A stretch of DNA of 64,000 bases, from contig NZ_VYKJ01000008.1 in the NCBI RefSeq assembly GCF_008710095.1, forward strand, positions 173,859 through 237,858. Direction: 5' to 3'. The notes under the pieces were generated by a model that did not search any database, was not told where the DNA came from, and saw only the letters and a program-made list of their open reading frames with translations. This DNA comes from Affinibrenneria salicis (lineage in GTDB: Bacteria > Pseudomonadota > Gammaproteobacteria > Enterobacterales > Enterobacteriaceae). A program made the translations under genes and the position numbers. Each line of letters begins with the position of its first letter. Position 1 is the first letter of the stretch. Shown here one piece after another: positions 45,811 to 57,591 of the stretch.

Positions 45811-45880
45811 GCCGCCAGCGGCGTTTAAATCCGCTCCCGGCAGGTTTGTTCGTCGCCCGAACCGAAGGCATCGGGATTGA
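45811..45880. repeat. Intergenic repeat unit, partial copy C
   Basis: About 70 bp with CCAGCGGCGTTTAAATCCGC, GTTCGTCGCCCGAA and ATCGGGATTGA, corresponding to the central part of copies A and B, but lacking both ends. Confidence 0.8.
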
Positions 45881-46002
45881 CCGAAGTTCGCGCTAACGCC
45901 ACGCAAAGCAGTTCCTGTATATTTCCTTGCGCCTGCAGCCAGTGTCTCTGGCGGCGTCTGGCGCGGCGTAAGCCTGACTGCGCGATACCGTCAGGCGACG
46001 GA

Positions 46003-47514
46003 TTACTCATCGTGATCTTCCCAGCTGCGCACGCGGGCGACGGCCTTTTGCCAGCCTCGATAGCGGTAGTCTCGTTCAACGGTTTCGATCCCGGGCCGGA
46101 ATTCGCGCTCGATGGACGTTTTGTTCTTTACTTCATCCAGATCGCTCCAGAAGCCGGTCGCCAGACCCGCCAGGAAGGCGGCGCCCAGCGCCGTGACTTC
46201 ACGCATGGCGGGGCGCTCCACCCGGGCGCCGAGAATATCCGATTGAAACTGCATCAGAAAATTGTTGGCGACCGCGCCGCCGTCCACGCGCAGCGCCCGC
46301 AGACGGGTATTGGCGTCGGCCTGCATGGCGTCGAGCACATCGCGGGTTTGCCAGGCGATGGATTCCAGCGTGGCGCGAATGATGTGGTTGGCGTTTACGC
46401 CGCGGGTCAGGCCGAGAATGGCGCCGCGCGCGTAGGGATCCCAGTAGGGCGCGCCCAGCCCGGTAAAGGCCGGCACGACATAAACGCCGTTGGTGTCCGC
46501 GACTTTGCCGGCGAAATACTCGGAGTCCGCGGCGTCATTAATCAGCTTCAGTTCGTCACGCAGCCACTGAATCGAGGCGCCGCCGATAAATACAGCGCCT
46601 TCCAGCGCGTAGTTCACTTCCCCGCGCGGGCCGCAGGCGATGGTGGTCAGCAGGCCGTGTTTCGACCGCACGGCTTCCCGGCCGGTGCTCATCAGCAGGA
46701 AGCAGCCGGTCCCATAGGTGTTCTTAGCCATGCCGGGGTGTACGCACAAATGGCCATACAGCGCGGCCTGCTGATCGCCGGCAATGCCGGCAACGGGGAT
46801 GCGCGTCCCGCCTTTACCGCCGATATTGGTTTGGCCGTAGATTTCGGACGAGGGGCGCGCTTCCGGCAGCATGGCGCGCGGGATATCCAGTACCTGTAAC
46901 ATTTTCTCGTCCCATTCCAGGGTATGGATATTAAACAGCATAGTGCGGGAGGCGTTGGTGTAATCCGTAACGTGCACGCGCCCCTGGGTCATTTTCCAGA
47001 TCAGCCAGCTGTCGATGGTGCCGAACAGCAGTTCGCCGCGTTGCGCCCGTTCACGCGCGCCCTGCACGTGATCCAGGATCCATTTAACCTTGGTGGCGGA
47101 GAAGTAGGGGTCGATAACCAGGCCGGTGGTACGGCGCACATACTCCTCCAGCCCGTCTTTTTTCAGTTGTTGGCAGATTTCGGCGGTGCGGCGGCACTGC
47201 CAGACGATGGCGTTATAGATCGGTCTGCCGCTCTTTTTTTCCCAGACGATGGTCGTTTCCCGCTGATTGCTAATGCCGATGCCCGCGATTTCATCGGATC
47301 GGATATCCGCCCTGGCCAACGCTTCGACCAGCGTGGCGCTCTGCGAGGCCCAGATTTCCATCGGGTCGTGCTCCACCCAGCCGGCCTTCGGGTAGATCTG
47401 GGTAAACTCGCGCTGCGACACGCTGATGATATTGGCGTCATGATCCAATATCACGGCGCGGGAGCTGGTTGTGCCCTGATCGAGAGCGACTATGTATTTT
47501 TTTTCCGGGTTCAT
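46003..47514 (-). CDS. glpK: GlpK, glycerol kinase
   Basis: Phosphorylates glycerol to sn-glycerol-3-phosphate. The second of two tandem ATGs (47514), with AGGA seven bases upstream, gives 503 residues (E. coli 502). FGGY-kinase motifs are visible: [73 protein letters not shown] and [14 protein letters not shown]. It ends WEDHDE. The EIIA-Glc and FBP regulatory surfaces are presumably conserved but not checked. Unusually, glpF does not precede it: a glpF-type promoter region lies about 100 bases upstream instead, and glpX is not adjacent downstream. Confidence 0.97.
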   Translation of the reverse strand: MNPEKKYIVALDQGTTSSRAVILDHDANIISVSQREFTQIYPKAGWVEHDPMEIWASQSATLVEALARADIRSDEIAGIGISNQRETTIVWEKKSGRPIYNAIVWQCRRTAEICQQLKKDGLEEYVRRTTGLVIDPYFSATKVKWILDHVQGARERAQRGELLFGTIDSWLIWKMTQGRVHVTDYTNASRTMLFNIHTLEWDEKMLQVLDIPRAMLPEARPSSEIYGQTNIGGKGGTRIPVAGIAGDQQAALYGHLCVHPGMAKNTYGTGCFLLMSTGREAVRSKHGLLTTIACGPRGEVNYALEGAVFIGGASIQWLRDELKLINDAADSEYFAGKVADTNGVYVVPAFTGLGAPYWDPYARGAILGLTRGVNANHIIRATLESIAWQTRDVLDAMQADANTRLRALRVDGGAVANNFLMQFQSDILGARVERPAMREVTALGAAFLAGLATGFWSDLDEVKNKTSIEREFRPGIETVERDYRYRGWQKAVARVRSWEDHDE

Positions 47515-47610
47515 CATGTCGTCCTGTCGGATGTTTGCGATCAGCTTACGACACCTGCCGTGGATCACCAGAGGCGCGGGTGTCGTCATCCGGTTTAGAT
47601 GTATCTGTGA

Positions 47611-47667
47611 TGTGAATTTATCGTTAATGCGCGCAAACGAGAAATATCGCAATGAAAATGTGTGTTG
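47611..47667 (-). promoter_or_regulatory. glpF-type promoter/operator region now driving glpK
   Basis: Read on the minus strand, AACACACATTTTC, GCGATATTTCTCGTTTGC and CATTAACGATAAATTCACA follow each other as in the E. coli glpF promoter (from memory: CACACATTTT, GATATTTCTCGTTTTTGC, CGTTAACGATAAG), which carries CRP and GlpR sites. Here it is roughly 100 bases before glpK rather than before glpF. Confidence 0.6.
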
Positions 47668-47990
47668 CTTGTCATGAAAGCGAGCGAATACGCGTTATTA
47701 CGCGCCGGTCGGCGGGAAAAAGGCTTTATGCACAACGATGGACGGCGGCAGACCCGATGCGCGGTATTTTTCGGGTTGTACTGATAGCGCCTGGGGGGAA
47801 ATGATGACAGATTCATCGTTGTACGGGATGTCTGCTAGACAGCAATGGACTGGCTACATACAATCCTGTAATCAGGTATGCCATAAGGCGTATGGAAAGG
47901 CCGCCGGTTTGAGGTGTGCTTACACTGCGACGGTAGCACTTGTTATCAGCGTTAACCGATTGATGCCTTGCGAATATAGGGGTTTGAAGA
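47668..47990. other. Interval between the glpK promoter region and zapB
   Basis: About 320 bases without a gene; it should hold the zapB promoter. No hairpin or operator stands out. A short frame at 47738-48001 overlaps zapB out of frame and is not credible. Confidence 0.5.
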
Positions 47991-48230
47991 ATGTCATTTG
48001 AAGTGTTTGAAAAGCTGGAAGCGAAAGTACAGCAGGCGATTGATACTATCACGCTGTTGCAAATGGAAATTGAAGAGCTAAAAGAGAAGAACAATACGCT
48101 GTCGCAGGAAGTTCAGGATGCGGCAGGCCGTCGTGAAACCCTGGTGCGCGAAAACGAACAGCTGAAAGAAGAGCAGGGGGCCTGGCAGGAGCGCCTGCGC
48201 GCGCTACTGGGTAAGATGGAAGAAGTTTAA
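47991..48230 (+). CDS. zapB: ZapB, cell-division coiled-coil protein
   Basis: 79-residue all-helical coiled-coil protein (E. coli 81) that bridges ZapA-decorated FtsZ and the MatP-bound terminus region. It starts [20 protein letters not shown], with heptad pattern through [20 protein letters not shown] and [12 protein letters not shown]. Single gene, divergent from glpK as in E. coli (where glpF intervenes). Confidence 0.95.
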   Translation: MSFEVFEKLEAKVQQAIDTITLLQMEIEELKEKNNTLSQEVQDAAGRRETLVRENEQLKEEQGAWQERLRALLGKMEEV

Positions 48231-48408
48231 TTTTACGCCGGGCAGGTTATGCCGACCTGCCCGTCTATGCTTGTCGCGTCACGCCGGCCGTGGCGTATCG
48301 CTCATCGCGCCGATAAACATCCTGTCCGCCGTTCCCCCACGCCTGAAGAACAGCCGTCCGTCGTTGCCGCGACGCGCATGCCGCGCGCCTTACCGCACCT
48401 GCGCGAGG

Positions 48409-48963
<555 letters not shown>

Positions 48964-49010
48964 TCATCACTTGTTACCTTGACGCGCATCAGTAAACCGG
49001 GCGCCGGCGC

Positions 49011-49928
49011 TTAGCTCAGCACGACGCCGACCGCGAACAGGATATTGGTCAGCAGCGCGCCCTTCACCGTTTTTTCCAGCATCGGCCGCATGCTGATGGC
49101 GCTGGTTTCGCGCAGAACGTAGCGCGCCTGTTGCAGCAGCAGCGGGATCGCCAGCAGAAACAGCCAGCCGGCCCAGTGGTGCAGATAAAACAGGGCGAAC
49201 AGCCCGAGGCACAGCGGCGCGCCGAGCAGCAGAGCGCTGTGATAGCAGCGCGCTTTTCTGGCGCCGAGGCGCACGGCCAGCGTGTTCTTGCCGCTGAGGC
49301 GGTCGTTGTCAATATCGCGCAGGTTATTGATATTCAACACCGCGGTGGCCAGCAGGCCGCAGGCGGTGGCCGGCAGCATCACCACGCTGTCGAAGTGACC
49401 GGTTTGCAGATAGTAGGTGCCGGCCACGCTGAGCCAGCCGAAGAATATCAGTACGGAAATATCGCCCAGCCCAATGTAGCCGTAAGGCTTATTGCCGACG
49501 GTGTAGGTGATGGCGGCCACAATGGCTAACAGCCCGAGCACCAGAAAGCCGATAATATCGGCCGGCTTCTCGCAGGCGACGACCACCAGCGAAACGCCGG
49601 AGATAACGGTTAGCGCGACCGTGACCATCAGCGCGCGTTTTAACTGCGCCAGGGTAATGGCGCCGGTCTGAATACCGCGCAGCGGCCCAATGCGTTCTTT
49701 CGTATCGCTGCCTTTCACCGCATCGCCGTAATCGTTCGCCAGATTAGACAGGATCTGCAGTAAACCCGCAGTCAGCAGCGCCAGCGCGGCGACCGATAGT
49801 TTAAAGCTGCCGTGCCAGTTTGCGATGGCCGAACCGGTGACGATGGAAGCAAAAGCCAGCGGCAGTGTGCGTGGCCGCAGACTATCAAGCCAGGCTTTGG
49901 TTGTTCTGCTTTGGGTCGATTGGGTCAT
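49011..49928 (-). CDS. menA: MenA, 1,4-dihydroxy-2-naphthoate polyprenyltransferase
   Basis: UbiA-family membrane enzyme attaching the octaprenyl tail to DHNA to make demethylmenaquinone; 305 residues (E. coli 308). The two Asp-rich metal sites are NLANDYGDAVKGSD near residues 63-76 and NLRDIDNDRLSGK near 200-212. About eight to nine membrane segments. It is followed by rraA after 116 bases. Confidence 0.95.
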   Translation of the reverse strand: MTQSTQSRTTKAWLDSLRPRTLPLAFASIVTGSAIANWHGSFKLSVAALALLTAGLLQILSNLANDYGDAVKGSDTKERIGPLRGIQTGAITLAQLKRALMVTVALTVISGVSLVVVACEKPADIIGFLVLGLLAIVAAITYTVGNKPYGYIGLGDISVLIFFGWLSVAGTYYLQTGHFDSVVMLPATACGLLATAVLNINNLRDIDNDRLSGKNTLAVRLGARKARCYHSALLLGAPLCLGLFALFYLHHWAGWLFLLAIPLLLQQARYVLRETSAISMRPMLEKTVKGALLTNILFAVGVVLS

Positions 49929-49980
49929 GGTATGCTTCAGTGTAATGAAAAAGGAAACGGCTCAATAATAGCGGCACCTT

Positions 49981-50012
49981 AAACAAAAACGGGAGGCATA
50001 TTTGGCCTCCCG
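49981..50012 (-). terminator. Intrinsic terminator of hslVU
   Basis: On the minus strand CGGGAGGC-loop-GCCTCCCG (8-bp stem, 7-base loop) is followed by TTTTTGTTT. It lies 160 bases after the hslU stop and before menA, in the direction of hslU transcription. Confidence 0.9.
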
Positions 50013-50132
50013 CTGTTTTATCCCGTTGTTTTCACGCTGCGGCGTGCGGGTTTGCCGCCATCCGCCGCCTGAAATCCGTCGGGCCTCTCCATTTATACCC
50101 GCCATGCCGCAGGATACGCTGGCTTTCCTGCA

Positions 50133-50157
50133 GCTCGAATTATTTAGGGTATATGCG
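50133..50157. repeat. Short dispersed repeat, copy 3, in the hslU 3' flank
   Basis: AGCTCGAATTATTTAGGG then TATATGC, a diverged copy of the 25-base element at 45399 and 45732. It is 15 bases from the hslU stop and so is transcribed as part of the hslVU 3' untranslated region. Confidence 0.75.
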
Positions 50158-50171
50158 TTCCGCACCGCGGA

Positions 50172-51503
50172 TTATAAGATGAATCGGCTCAGATCTTCAT
50201 CCGCTACTAATTCATCCAGGTGACTACGTACGTATTCTGCGTCAATCGTCACCGTTTGTCCGTTCATTTCGCTGGCATCGTAAGAGATGTCCTCGATCAA
50301 CCGTTCCAGCACCGTATGCAGTCGACGCGCGCCGATGTTTTCCGTGCGTTCGTTAACCTGCCAGGCCGCTTCCGCAATGCGGCGAATACCGTCCGCGGTG
50401 AACTCGACGTTAACGCCTTCGGTCGCCAGCAGCGCTTTGTACTGCTCGGTCAGCGAGGCGCTCGGTTCGGTCAGAATACGCTCAAAATCTTCCGTCGTCA
50501 GCGCCTGCAGCTCAACGCGGATCGGCAAACGGCCCTGCAGCTCAGGGATCAGATCGGACGGGCTGGCCACCTGGAAGGCGCCGGAAGCGATAAACAGAAT
50601 ATGATCCGTTTTTACCATGCCGTGTTTAGTGGAAACGGTGCAGCCTTCCACCAGCGGCAGCAGGTCGCGCTGCACCCCTTCGCGCGAAACGTCCGGGCCG
50701 GAGGTTTCGCCGCGTTTACAGATTTTATCGATCTCATCGATAAACACGATGCCGTGCTGTTCCACCGACTCAATCGCCTGCTGTTTCAGCTCTTCGGGAT
50801 TAACCAGCCTGGCCGCTTCTTCTTCCACCAGCAGCTTAAACGCCTCTTTGATTTTTACCTTGCGCGCTTTCTGTTTTTGACCTGCCAGATTCTGGAACAT
50901 CGACTGCAGCTGGTTGGTCATCTCTTCCATACCCGGAGGCGCCATGATTTCGACGCCAACCGGCGCCGCGGCCAGATCGATCTCGATTTCTTTATCGTCC
51001 AGCTGGCCTTCCCGCAGTTTTTTGCGGAACGCCTGGCGGGCGGTGGACGGCTCCTGGGCCGTTTCCGGCTGACCCCAGTTGTTCTTAACCGGCGGGATCA
51101 GTACATCGAGAATACGGTCTTCCGCCAGCTCTTCCGCGCGGTTCCGGTTCTTCTCAATCGACTCATAGCGCACCATCTTGACGGCGGCATCGGTCAGGTC
51201 GCGGATAATAGAATCCACTTCCTTACCCACATAGCCCACTTCGGTAAATTTGGTGGCTTCCACTTTGATAAACGGCGCGTTGGCCAGTTTGGCCAGACGA
51301 CGGGCGATTTCGGTCTTACCGACGCCGGTCGGGCCAATCATCAGAATGTTCTTCGGCGTGACTTCGTGACGCAGCGTTTCATCAAGCTGCATACGGCGCC
51401 AGCGGTTGCGCAGCGCGATCGCTACCGCTCGTTTGGCTTTATCCTGGCCGATGATATAGCTGTCAAGTTCGCTAACTATTTCGCGCGGGGTCATTTCAGA
51501 CAT
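50172..51503 (-). CDS. hslU: HslU, ATPase subunit of HslUV (ClpYQ) protease
   Basis: AAA+ unfoldase feeding HslV; 443 residues (E. coli 443). It has Walker [18 protein letters not shown] near residue 57, Walker B IVFIDEID near 250, an intermediate I-domain between, sensor regions ([19 protein letters not shown]) and the HslV-activating C-terminal tail ending EDLSRFIL. It is 10 bases downstream of hslV. A long antisense frame (50220-51725) is a shadow. Confidence 0.98.
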   Translation of the reverse strand: MSEMTPREIVSELDSYIIGQDKAKRAVAIALRNRWRRMQLDETLRHEVTPKNILMIGPTGVGKTEIARRLAKLANAPFIKVEATKFTEVGYVGKEVDSIIRDLTDAAVKMVRYESIEKNRNRAEELAEDRILDVLIPPVKNNWGQPETAQEPSTARQAFRKKLREGQLDDKEIEIDLAAAPVGVEIMAPPGMEEMTNQLQSMFQNLAGQKQKARKVKIKEAFKLLVEEEAARLVNPEELKQQAIESVEQHGIVFIDEIDKICKRGETSGPDVSREGVQRDLLPLVEGCTVSTKHGMVKTDHILFIASGAFQVASPSDLIPELQGRLPIRVELQALTTEDFERILTEPSASLTEQYKALLATEGVNVEFTADGIRRIAEAAWQVNERTENIGARRLHTVLERLIEDISYDASEMNGQTVTIDAEYVRSHLDELVADEDLSRFIL

Positions 51504-51513
51504 ATAGTGATCC

Positions 51514-52044
51514 TTACGCCCTGGAGGCTAATTCTTCAATCGTGTGGAACTGATTGGTGTAAATACAGATATCACCGGCGATCCCCAGCGACTTCTCGAC
51601 GATTTCCCGGGCGCTCAGTTCGGTGTTTTCCAGTAAGGCGCGGGCCGCGGCCTGCGCATAAGGGCCGCCGGAGCCAATCGCAATCAGATCGTTTTCCGGC
51701 TGAACGACATCGCCGTTACCGGTAATGATCAACGATGCGTTTTCATCCGCCACGGCCAGCAGGGCTTCCAGGCGACGCAGCATGCGATCGGTACGCCAGT
51801 CTTTCGCCAGTTCAACCGCGGCTTTGACCAGATGACCCTGATGCATTTCCAGCTTGCGTTCAAAAAGTTCGAACAGCGTGAAGGCGTCCGCCGTTCCCCC
51901 GGCGAAGCCGGCAATAACCTGATCGTTGTACAGGCGACGCACCTTACGTACGTTGCCTTTCATTACGGTATTTCCCAGCGTAGCCTGACCATCACCGCCA
52001 ATGACCACATGGCCGTTGCGGCGTACACTTACGATTGTTGTCAC
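51514..52044 (-). CDS. hslV: HslV, peptidase subunit of HslUV protease
   Basis: Proteasome-beta-like threonine peptidase. A GTG start at 52044, with GGGGA upstream, gives 176 residues (E. coli 176) starting (M)[23 protein letters not shown], so that Thr2 becomes the N-terminal nucleophile after Met removal. The frame open from 52134 would hide this Thr and is not used. Conserved [22 protein letters not shown] and [17 protein letters not shown]. First gene of hslVU. Confidence 0.97.
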   Translation of the reverse strand: MTTIVSVRRNGHVVIGGDGQATLGNTVMKGNVRKVRRLYNDQVIAGFAGGTADAFTLFELFERKLEMHQGHLVKAAVELAKDWRTDRMLRRLEALLAVADENASLIITGNGDVVQPENDLIAIGSGGPYAQAAARALLENTELSAREIVEKSLGIAGDICIYTNQFHTIEELASRA

Positions 52045-52130
52045 GAGTAGGTCCCCGTTGCCGAAAAAAAGGCCCCCGCATTTTGTGCGGGGCATGTTGA
52101 TTTTATAAATGGGGCGGGCCGTCGGGTTTT

Positions 52131-52955
52131 TCAACCCCCACTGGCGAGAGGGATACAGTTCGATGCGCCAATGCCTTTCAGACGCGACAGCATTTTGTCC
52201 GCCGCCGCCCGGTTAGCGTACGGGCCGAGCATAATCCGGTTCCAGCCGCCGTTTGACGTAATGCGGCTTTCCACCCCGGCGAACGCCAACTGAGCGCGCA
52301 CCGACTCCGCGGGTTCCATCGTTTTAAACGATCCGCACTGTACCAGCCAGCGCTGCGCTTTCTCTTTTTCCGGCTGTTTAGCCGGCTCGGTTTTGGCCGT
52401 CTGGACGGGTTTTTGCGCCGCTACCGGCGGTGTGCGCGGCGGCGCGGCCGGTACGTTTTGCACCGGCGTTTGCGCCGTGTTGACCGGCGGCTTGATCGTC
52501 ACCTGGGAACGCGGCACCTGGCTTTGATCGTTGTAAGGCACTTCTGCCAGCTGCGTCGGCTGGCGCTGCATATCGGACTGCATTTGCGCCAGCAACTGAC
52601 GTTGTTCCTCGGTGAGCTGGGCCTGCGACTGCGGCTCTCCGCCGGAGGAGGGCTCGGTCGGCACGGTAATGCCGGGCTGGCGATTTTCCAGCTCTTTAAT
52701 ATAGCGCCAGCGCTCTTCCGGCTTCGGTGGCAATCCGTTGCCGGTATGGGCGCCCTGACGCGGCAACACCGGCGTTTCTTCCGGCTTGTTGTGCGCAATA
52801 AACCATAACCCGCCGACAAACGTCACCAGCACGGCGACGGCCAGCGCCACCATCGTTTTAGAGGTGCCCGATGCGCTTTTCTTTCTTCGGCTGGTGGTTT
52901 TTTTGCGGCGTGCGCCTGAAGAACGCCCCCGGCTGACATAGTCTCTTTGTGCCAC
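52131..52955 (-). CDS. ftsN: FtsN, essential cell-division protein
   Basis: Bitopic divisome activator, 274 residues (E. coli 319; the linker is shorter). A cytoplasmic N-terminus ([19 protein letters not shown]) precedes a membrane segment near residues 33-53 ([20 protein letters not shown]), then a periplasmic region with the essential helices ([13 protein letters not shown]), a long Pro/Gln-rich linker and a C-terminal SPOR domain ([22 protein letters not shown]... [17 protein letters not shown]) that binds denuded septal glycan. Between cytR and hslV, as in E. coli. Confidence 0.95.
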   Translation of the reverse strand: MAQRDYVSRGRSSGARRKKTTSRRKKSASGTSKTMVALAVAVLVTFVGGLWFIAHNKPEETPVLPRQGAHTGNGLPPKPEERWRYIKELENRQPGITVPTEPSSGGEPQSQAQLTEEQRQLLAQMQSDMQRQPTQLAEVPYNDQSQVPRSQVTIKPPVNTAQTPVQNVPAAPPRTPPVAAQKPVQTAKTEPAKQPEKEKAQRWLVQCGSFKTMEPAESVRAQLAFAGVESRITSNGGWNRIMLGPYANRAAADKMLSRLKGIGASNCIPLASGG

Positions 52956-53047
52956 TGTCGTTTCGCTATGTATGAAAATAAGATAATTGAGATGGCATGT
53001 TACTGAACCCTAAAATATTTGACCAGCACCTGAATTCCTAAAGCCGG

Positions 53048-54085
53048 TCAAACGCTCCTTTTAGGAATCGCCGTGCTGCCGCGTACTTTCAGTTCGCTGG
53101 CCAATAGCCGCGAACCGGTGCCAGAAACGGAGTCGCCCTGTAATTGATCCAGTAACAATAGCATAGCTTCCCTGCCGATTTGATAACGGGGATGTACCAC
53201 CGTGGTTAACGGCGGATAGCAGTATTGCGCCTGAATAATATCGTCGAACCCTATCAGCGACAGATCGCGCGGGATATCCAGCCCCATTTTCTTTGCCTGC
53301 GACATCGCGCCCAGGGCGATAATATCGTTGTGGCAGAAAATGGCGGTCGGCGGGCGCGGATGAGACATCAGCGCGGCCAGCCCGCGCGCGCCGGTTTCGT
53401 AACTGAACTCGCCGTGATAAATATACTGGTTATCGATGGTCAGCGCGCTGCGGCGCAGCGCCTGAATATAGCCCTGCAGACGATACTGGCTCAGCGGCAT
53501 GCTGTCCGGCCCGGCGATACAGGCGATGCGCTGATGGCCCAGCTTCTGCAAATAGTGCACCGCATCGAAGGCGGCAGTCAGGTTATCGATGTGCACGGTG
53601 GGCAGCTCCAGCTCCGGCGCGAACTCATTCGCCATCACCATCGGCGGCAGATTGTGCTGTTCTTCTTTGCTGGCATCAAACGGCAGGTCCGAACCGAGCA
53701 GCAGCATGCCGTCGATCTGTTTGGCCAGCAGCAGGTTGACAAAGGTTTTTTCCTGCTGATGTTGGTGGGCGCAGTCGCCGATCAGCACCAGATAGCCGCG
53801 CTCGGCGGCGATTTCCTCAATGCCTCTGATCATCTCGGAAAAAAACGGATCGCAGATATCCGGCACGATCACCAGGATCGTGTGCGACTCGTTGCGTTTG
53901 AGATGGCGCGACAAAACGTGCGGCGAGTAGCCCACCGACAGCGCGGCCTGCTCTACTTTTTGCCGCGTCTGGGCGGAGACTTTATCCGGGTTGGTCAACG
54001 CCCGGGATACGGTTGCAGTTGAAACGCCAGCCTGGTCGGCAACGTCTTTCATCGTCGCCGTGGCGTTTTTTTTCTTTTGTTCCAA
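53048..54085 (-). CDS. cytR: CytR, nucleoside-responsive LacI-family repressor
   Basis: Repressor/CRP co-regulator of nucleoside uptake and catabolism genes, responding to cytidine; 345 residues (E. coli 341). N-terminal helix-turn-helix TMKDVADQAGVSTATVSRALTNPDKVS, then a periplasmic-binding-protein-like core nearly identical to E. coli in ILVIVPDICDPFFSEMIRGIEEIAAERGYLVLIGDCAHQHQQEKTF-type stretches and PTVHIDNLTAAFDAVHYL. The promoter lies in the 212-base gap before priA; no operator was pinned down. Confidence 0.95.
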   Translation of the reverse strand: MEQKKKNATATMKDVADQAGVSTATVSRALTNPDKVSAQTRQKVEQAALSVGYSPHVLSRHLKRNESHTILVIVPDICDPFFSEMIRGIEEIAAERGYLVLIGDCAHQHQQEKTFVNLLLAKQIDGMLLLGSDLPFDASKEEQHNLPPMVMANEFAPELELPTVHIDNLTAAFDAVHYLQKLGHQRIACIAGPDSMPLSQYRLQGYIQALRRSALTIDNQYIYHGEFSYETGARGLAALMSHPRPPTAIFCHNDIIALGAMSQAKKMGLDIPRDLSLIGFDDIIQAQYCYPPLTTVVHPRYQIGREAMLLLLDQLQGDSVSGTGSRLLASELKVRGSTAIPKRSV

Positions 54086-54297
54086 CGCGTTTCTCCTTGC
54101 GCCAGTGTCAGGCTGCTAAATCATGATCAGGCATGGGTTGGTGGTTTCCGCAGAGGGCGACAGATTCCTGACGGTAAGAATACGGCCTTTTTCCGCTTAG
54201 TCTTAACAGATCGCGTGCTATTTTTGTTACTTAATTTGCAGAAAGGGTGTGATCAATATCATTCTTTAGAACCCGCTCGCAATCTGTGCCCGTCGGG

Positions 54298-56520
<2,223 letters not shown>

Positions 56521-56690
56521 CTAGTGTACATGGTGTTGACAACAATGTGTCGGCCGATTGCATAGACGCGCGAATTTCTGTATGATTCGCCGCCATTATG
56601 CATTTTGCGTAATGAACTACTCATTCAATATCGTGTGGTGTCTGGCGGAACAGGGCTGGATAGCGACACGGCCTTAAACAGAGGTTTCCC

Positions 56691-56906
56691 ATGAAACAAG
56701 GTATTCACCCGAATTATGTTGAAGTTACTGCAACTTGCTCTTGCGGTAATGTTATCAAAACCCATTCTACCGTGGGCCATGACCTGAACCTGGACGTTTG
56801 CGGCGCTTGCCATCCGTTCTACACTGGTAAACAGCGTGTCGTTGATACCGGCGGTCGTGTTGAGCGCTTCAACAAGCGTTTCAGCCTGCCGAGCAGCAAA
56901 AAATAA
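56691..56906 (+). CDS. rpmE: Ribosomal protein L31 (zinc-binding form)
   Basis: Large-subunit protein bridging 50S and 30S; 71 residues (E. coli 70). Four zinc-ligand residues are visible: Cys pair in TCSCGN and CGACHPFY, so this is the C+ form repressed in zinc-starved cells by replacement with YkgM-type L31. Strongly preferred codons fit high expression. Followed by an intrinsic terminator at 56927. Confidence 0.97.
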   Translation: MKQGIHPNYVEVTATCSCGNVIKTHSTVGHDLNLDVCGACHPFYTGKQRVVDTGGRVERFNKRFSLPSSKK

Positions 56907-56926
56907 GTTTCGCTGCTGCGGTAAAG

Positions 56927-56954
56927 AAAAAGCACCTTTCGGGGTGCTTTTTTT
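56927..56954 (+). terminator. Intrinsic terminator of rpmE
   Basis: AGCACC (56931-56936) pairs with GGTGCT (56943-56948), with A-rich 5' and T-rich 3' flanks that extend the stem, ending in a run of T. It lies 25 bases after the rpmE stop. Confidence 0.92.
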
Positions 56955-57074
56955 GTCTGTGCGCCGCGGGGAAAACCGCCTCTGCGGTCGCCCGCGCGTC
57001 AGCTGATAACGGCAATCAATTATCCCCGCGCGAAAATTGCAGCCGGCTCCCCGCTTAATGCCGGGCAGTGTGCG

Positions 57075-57392
57075 TCAGTATTCCCAGGTATCGGGATCGA
57101 CTCCCATCTGCCGCATAATGATTTTGGCCTCTTCCGGAATTTCATCATTGCGTTCTTTGCGCAAATCTTCATCATTGGGTAGCGGCTGACCGGTAAAGGC
57201 GTGCAGGAAAGCTTCGCATAAGAGTTCACTGTTAGTCGCATGGCGCAGGTTGTTCACCTGGCGGCGGGTACGTTCGTCAGTGAGGATCTTCAGCACTTTT
57301 AACGGAATGGATACCGTAATTTTTTTTACCTGCTCGCTTTTCTTACCGTGTTCAGCATAAGGACTGACATATTCGCCGTTCCACTCAGCCAT
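57075..57392 (-). CDS. metJ: MetJ, methionine repressor
   Basis: Ribbon-helix-helix repressor that binds met boxes with S-adenosylmethionine as corepressor; 105 residues (same as E. coli). Starts [35 protein letters not shown] with the DNA-contacting strand KKITVSIP, then [30 protein letters not shown]. Divergent from metB; the shared 199-base gap holds tandem met boxes. Confidence 0.98.
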   Translation of the reverse strand: MAEWNGEYVSPYAEHGKKSEQVKKITVSIPLKVLKILTDERTRRQVNNLRHATNSELLCEAFLHAFTGQPLPNDEDLRKERNDEIPEEAKIIMRQMGVDPDTWEY

Positions 57393-57491
57393 GAGGATAC
57401 CTTAAAAGATTTTGTCGTTATGAAAACAACGTTTGTCATGAAATGAATACAATTCTAACGGTTATTACGCTGACGCTCAATCTATACGCAA

Positions 57492-57523
57492 AGAAGTTTA
57501 GATGTCCAGATGTATTGACGTCT
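57492..57523. promoter_or_regulatory. Four tandem met boxes (MetJ operator) at metJ/metB
   Basis: Four contiguous 8-mers, AGAAGTTT, AGATGTCC, AGATGTAT and TGACGTCT, match the AGACGTCT consensus increasingly well. MetJ binds such tandem 8-bp arrays cooperatively, repressing both divergent genes. Confidence 0.9.
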
Positions 57524-57591
57524 ATAAAAACCCGGTTTACTCTTGAGCCTCTCATTTCAACTCTTCAGCTGTCCCAGTCAGGAAAAAGCAG

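Larger units (their letters stand above)
44544..46002. other. 1.46-kb gene-free region with repeats between the MFS gene and glpK
   Basis: Several short open frames exist (for example 45381-45896), but they run across the repeats in different frames and show no protein family. The region holds CRP- and GntR-like sites near the MFS gene, then a cluster of diverged repeats from about 45130 to 45880. The end next to glpK (45890-46002) has no strong terminator-like hairpin that I could see. Confidence 0.75.

Noticed and set aside
45381..45896. 171-residue open frame in the repeat region
   Set aside because: Crosses two repeat copies in different frames, has no family similarity and no ribosome site; treated as non-coding.
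50220..51725. 501-residue open frame antisense to hslU
   Set aside because: Complete overlap with well-conserved hslU and no protein-family features.
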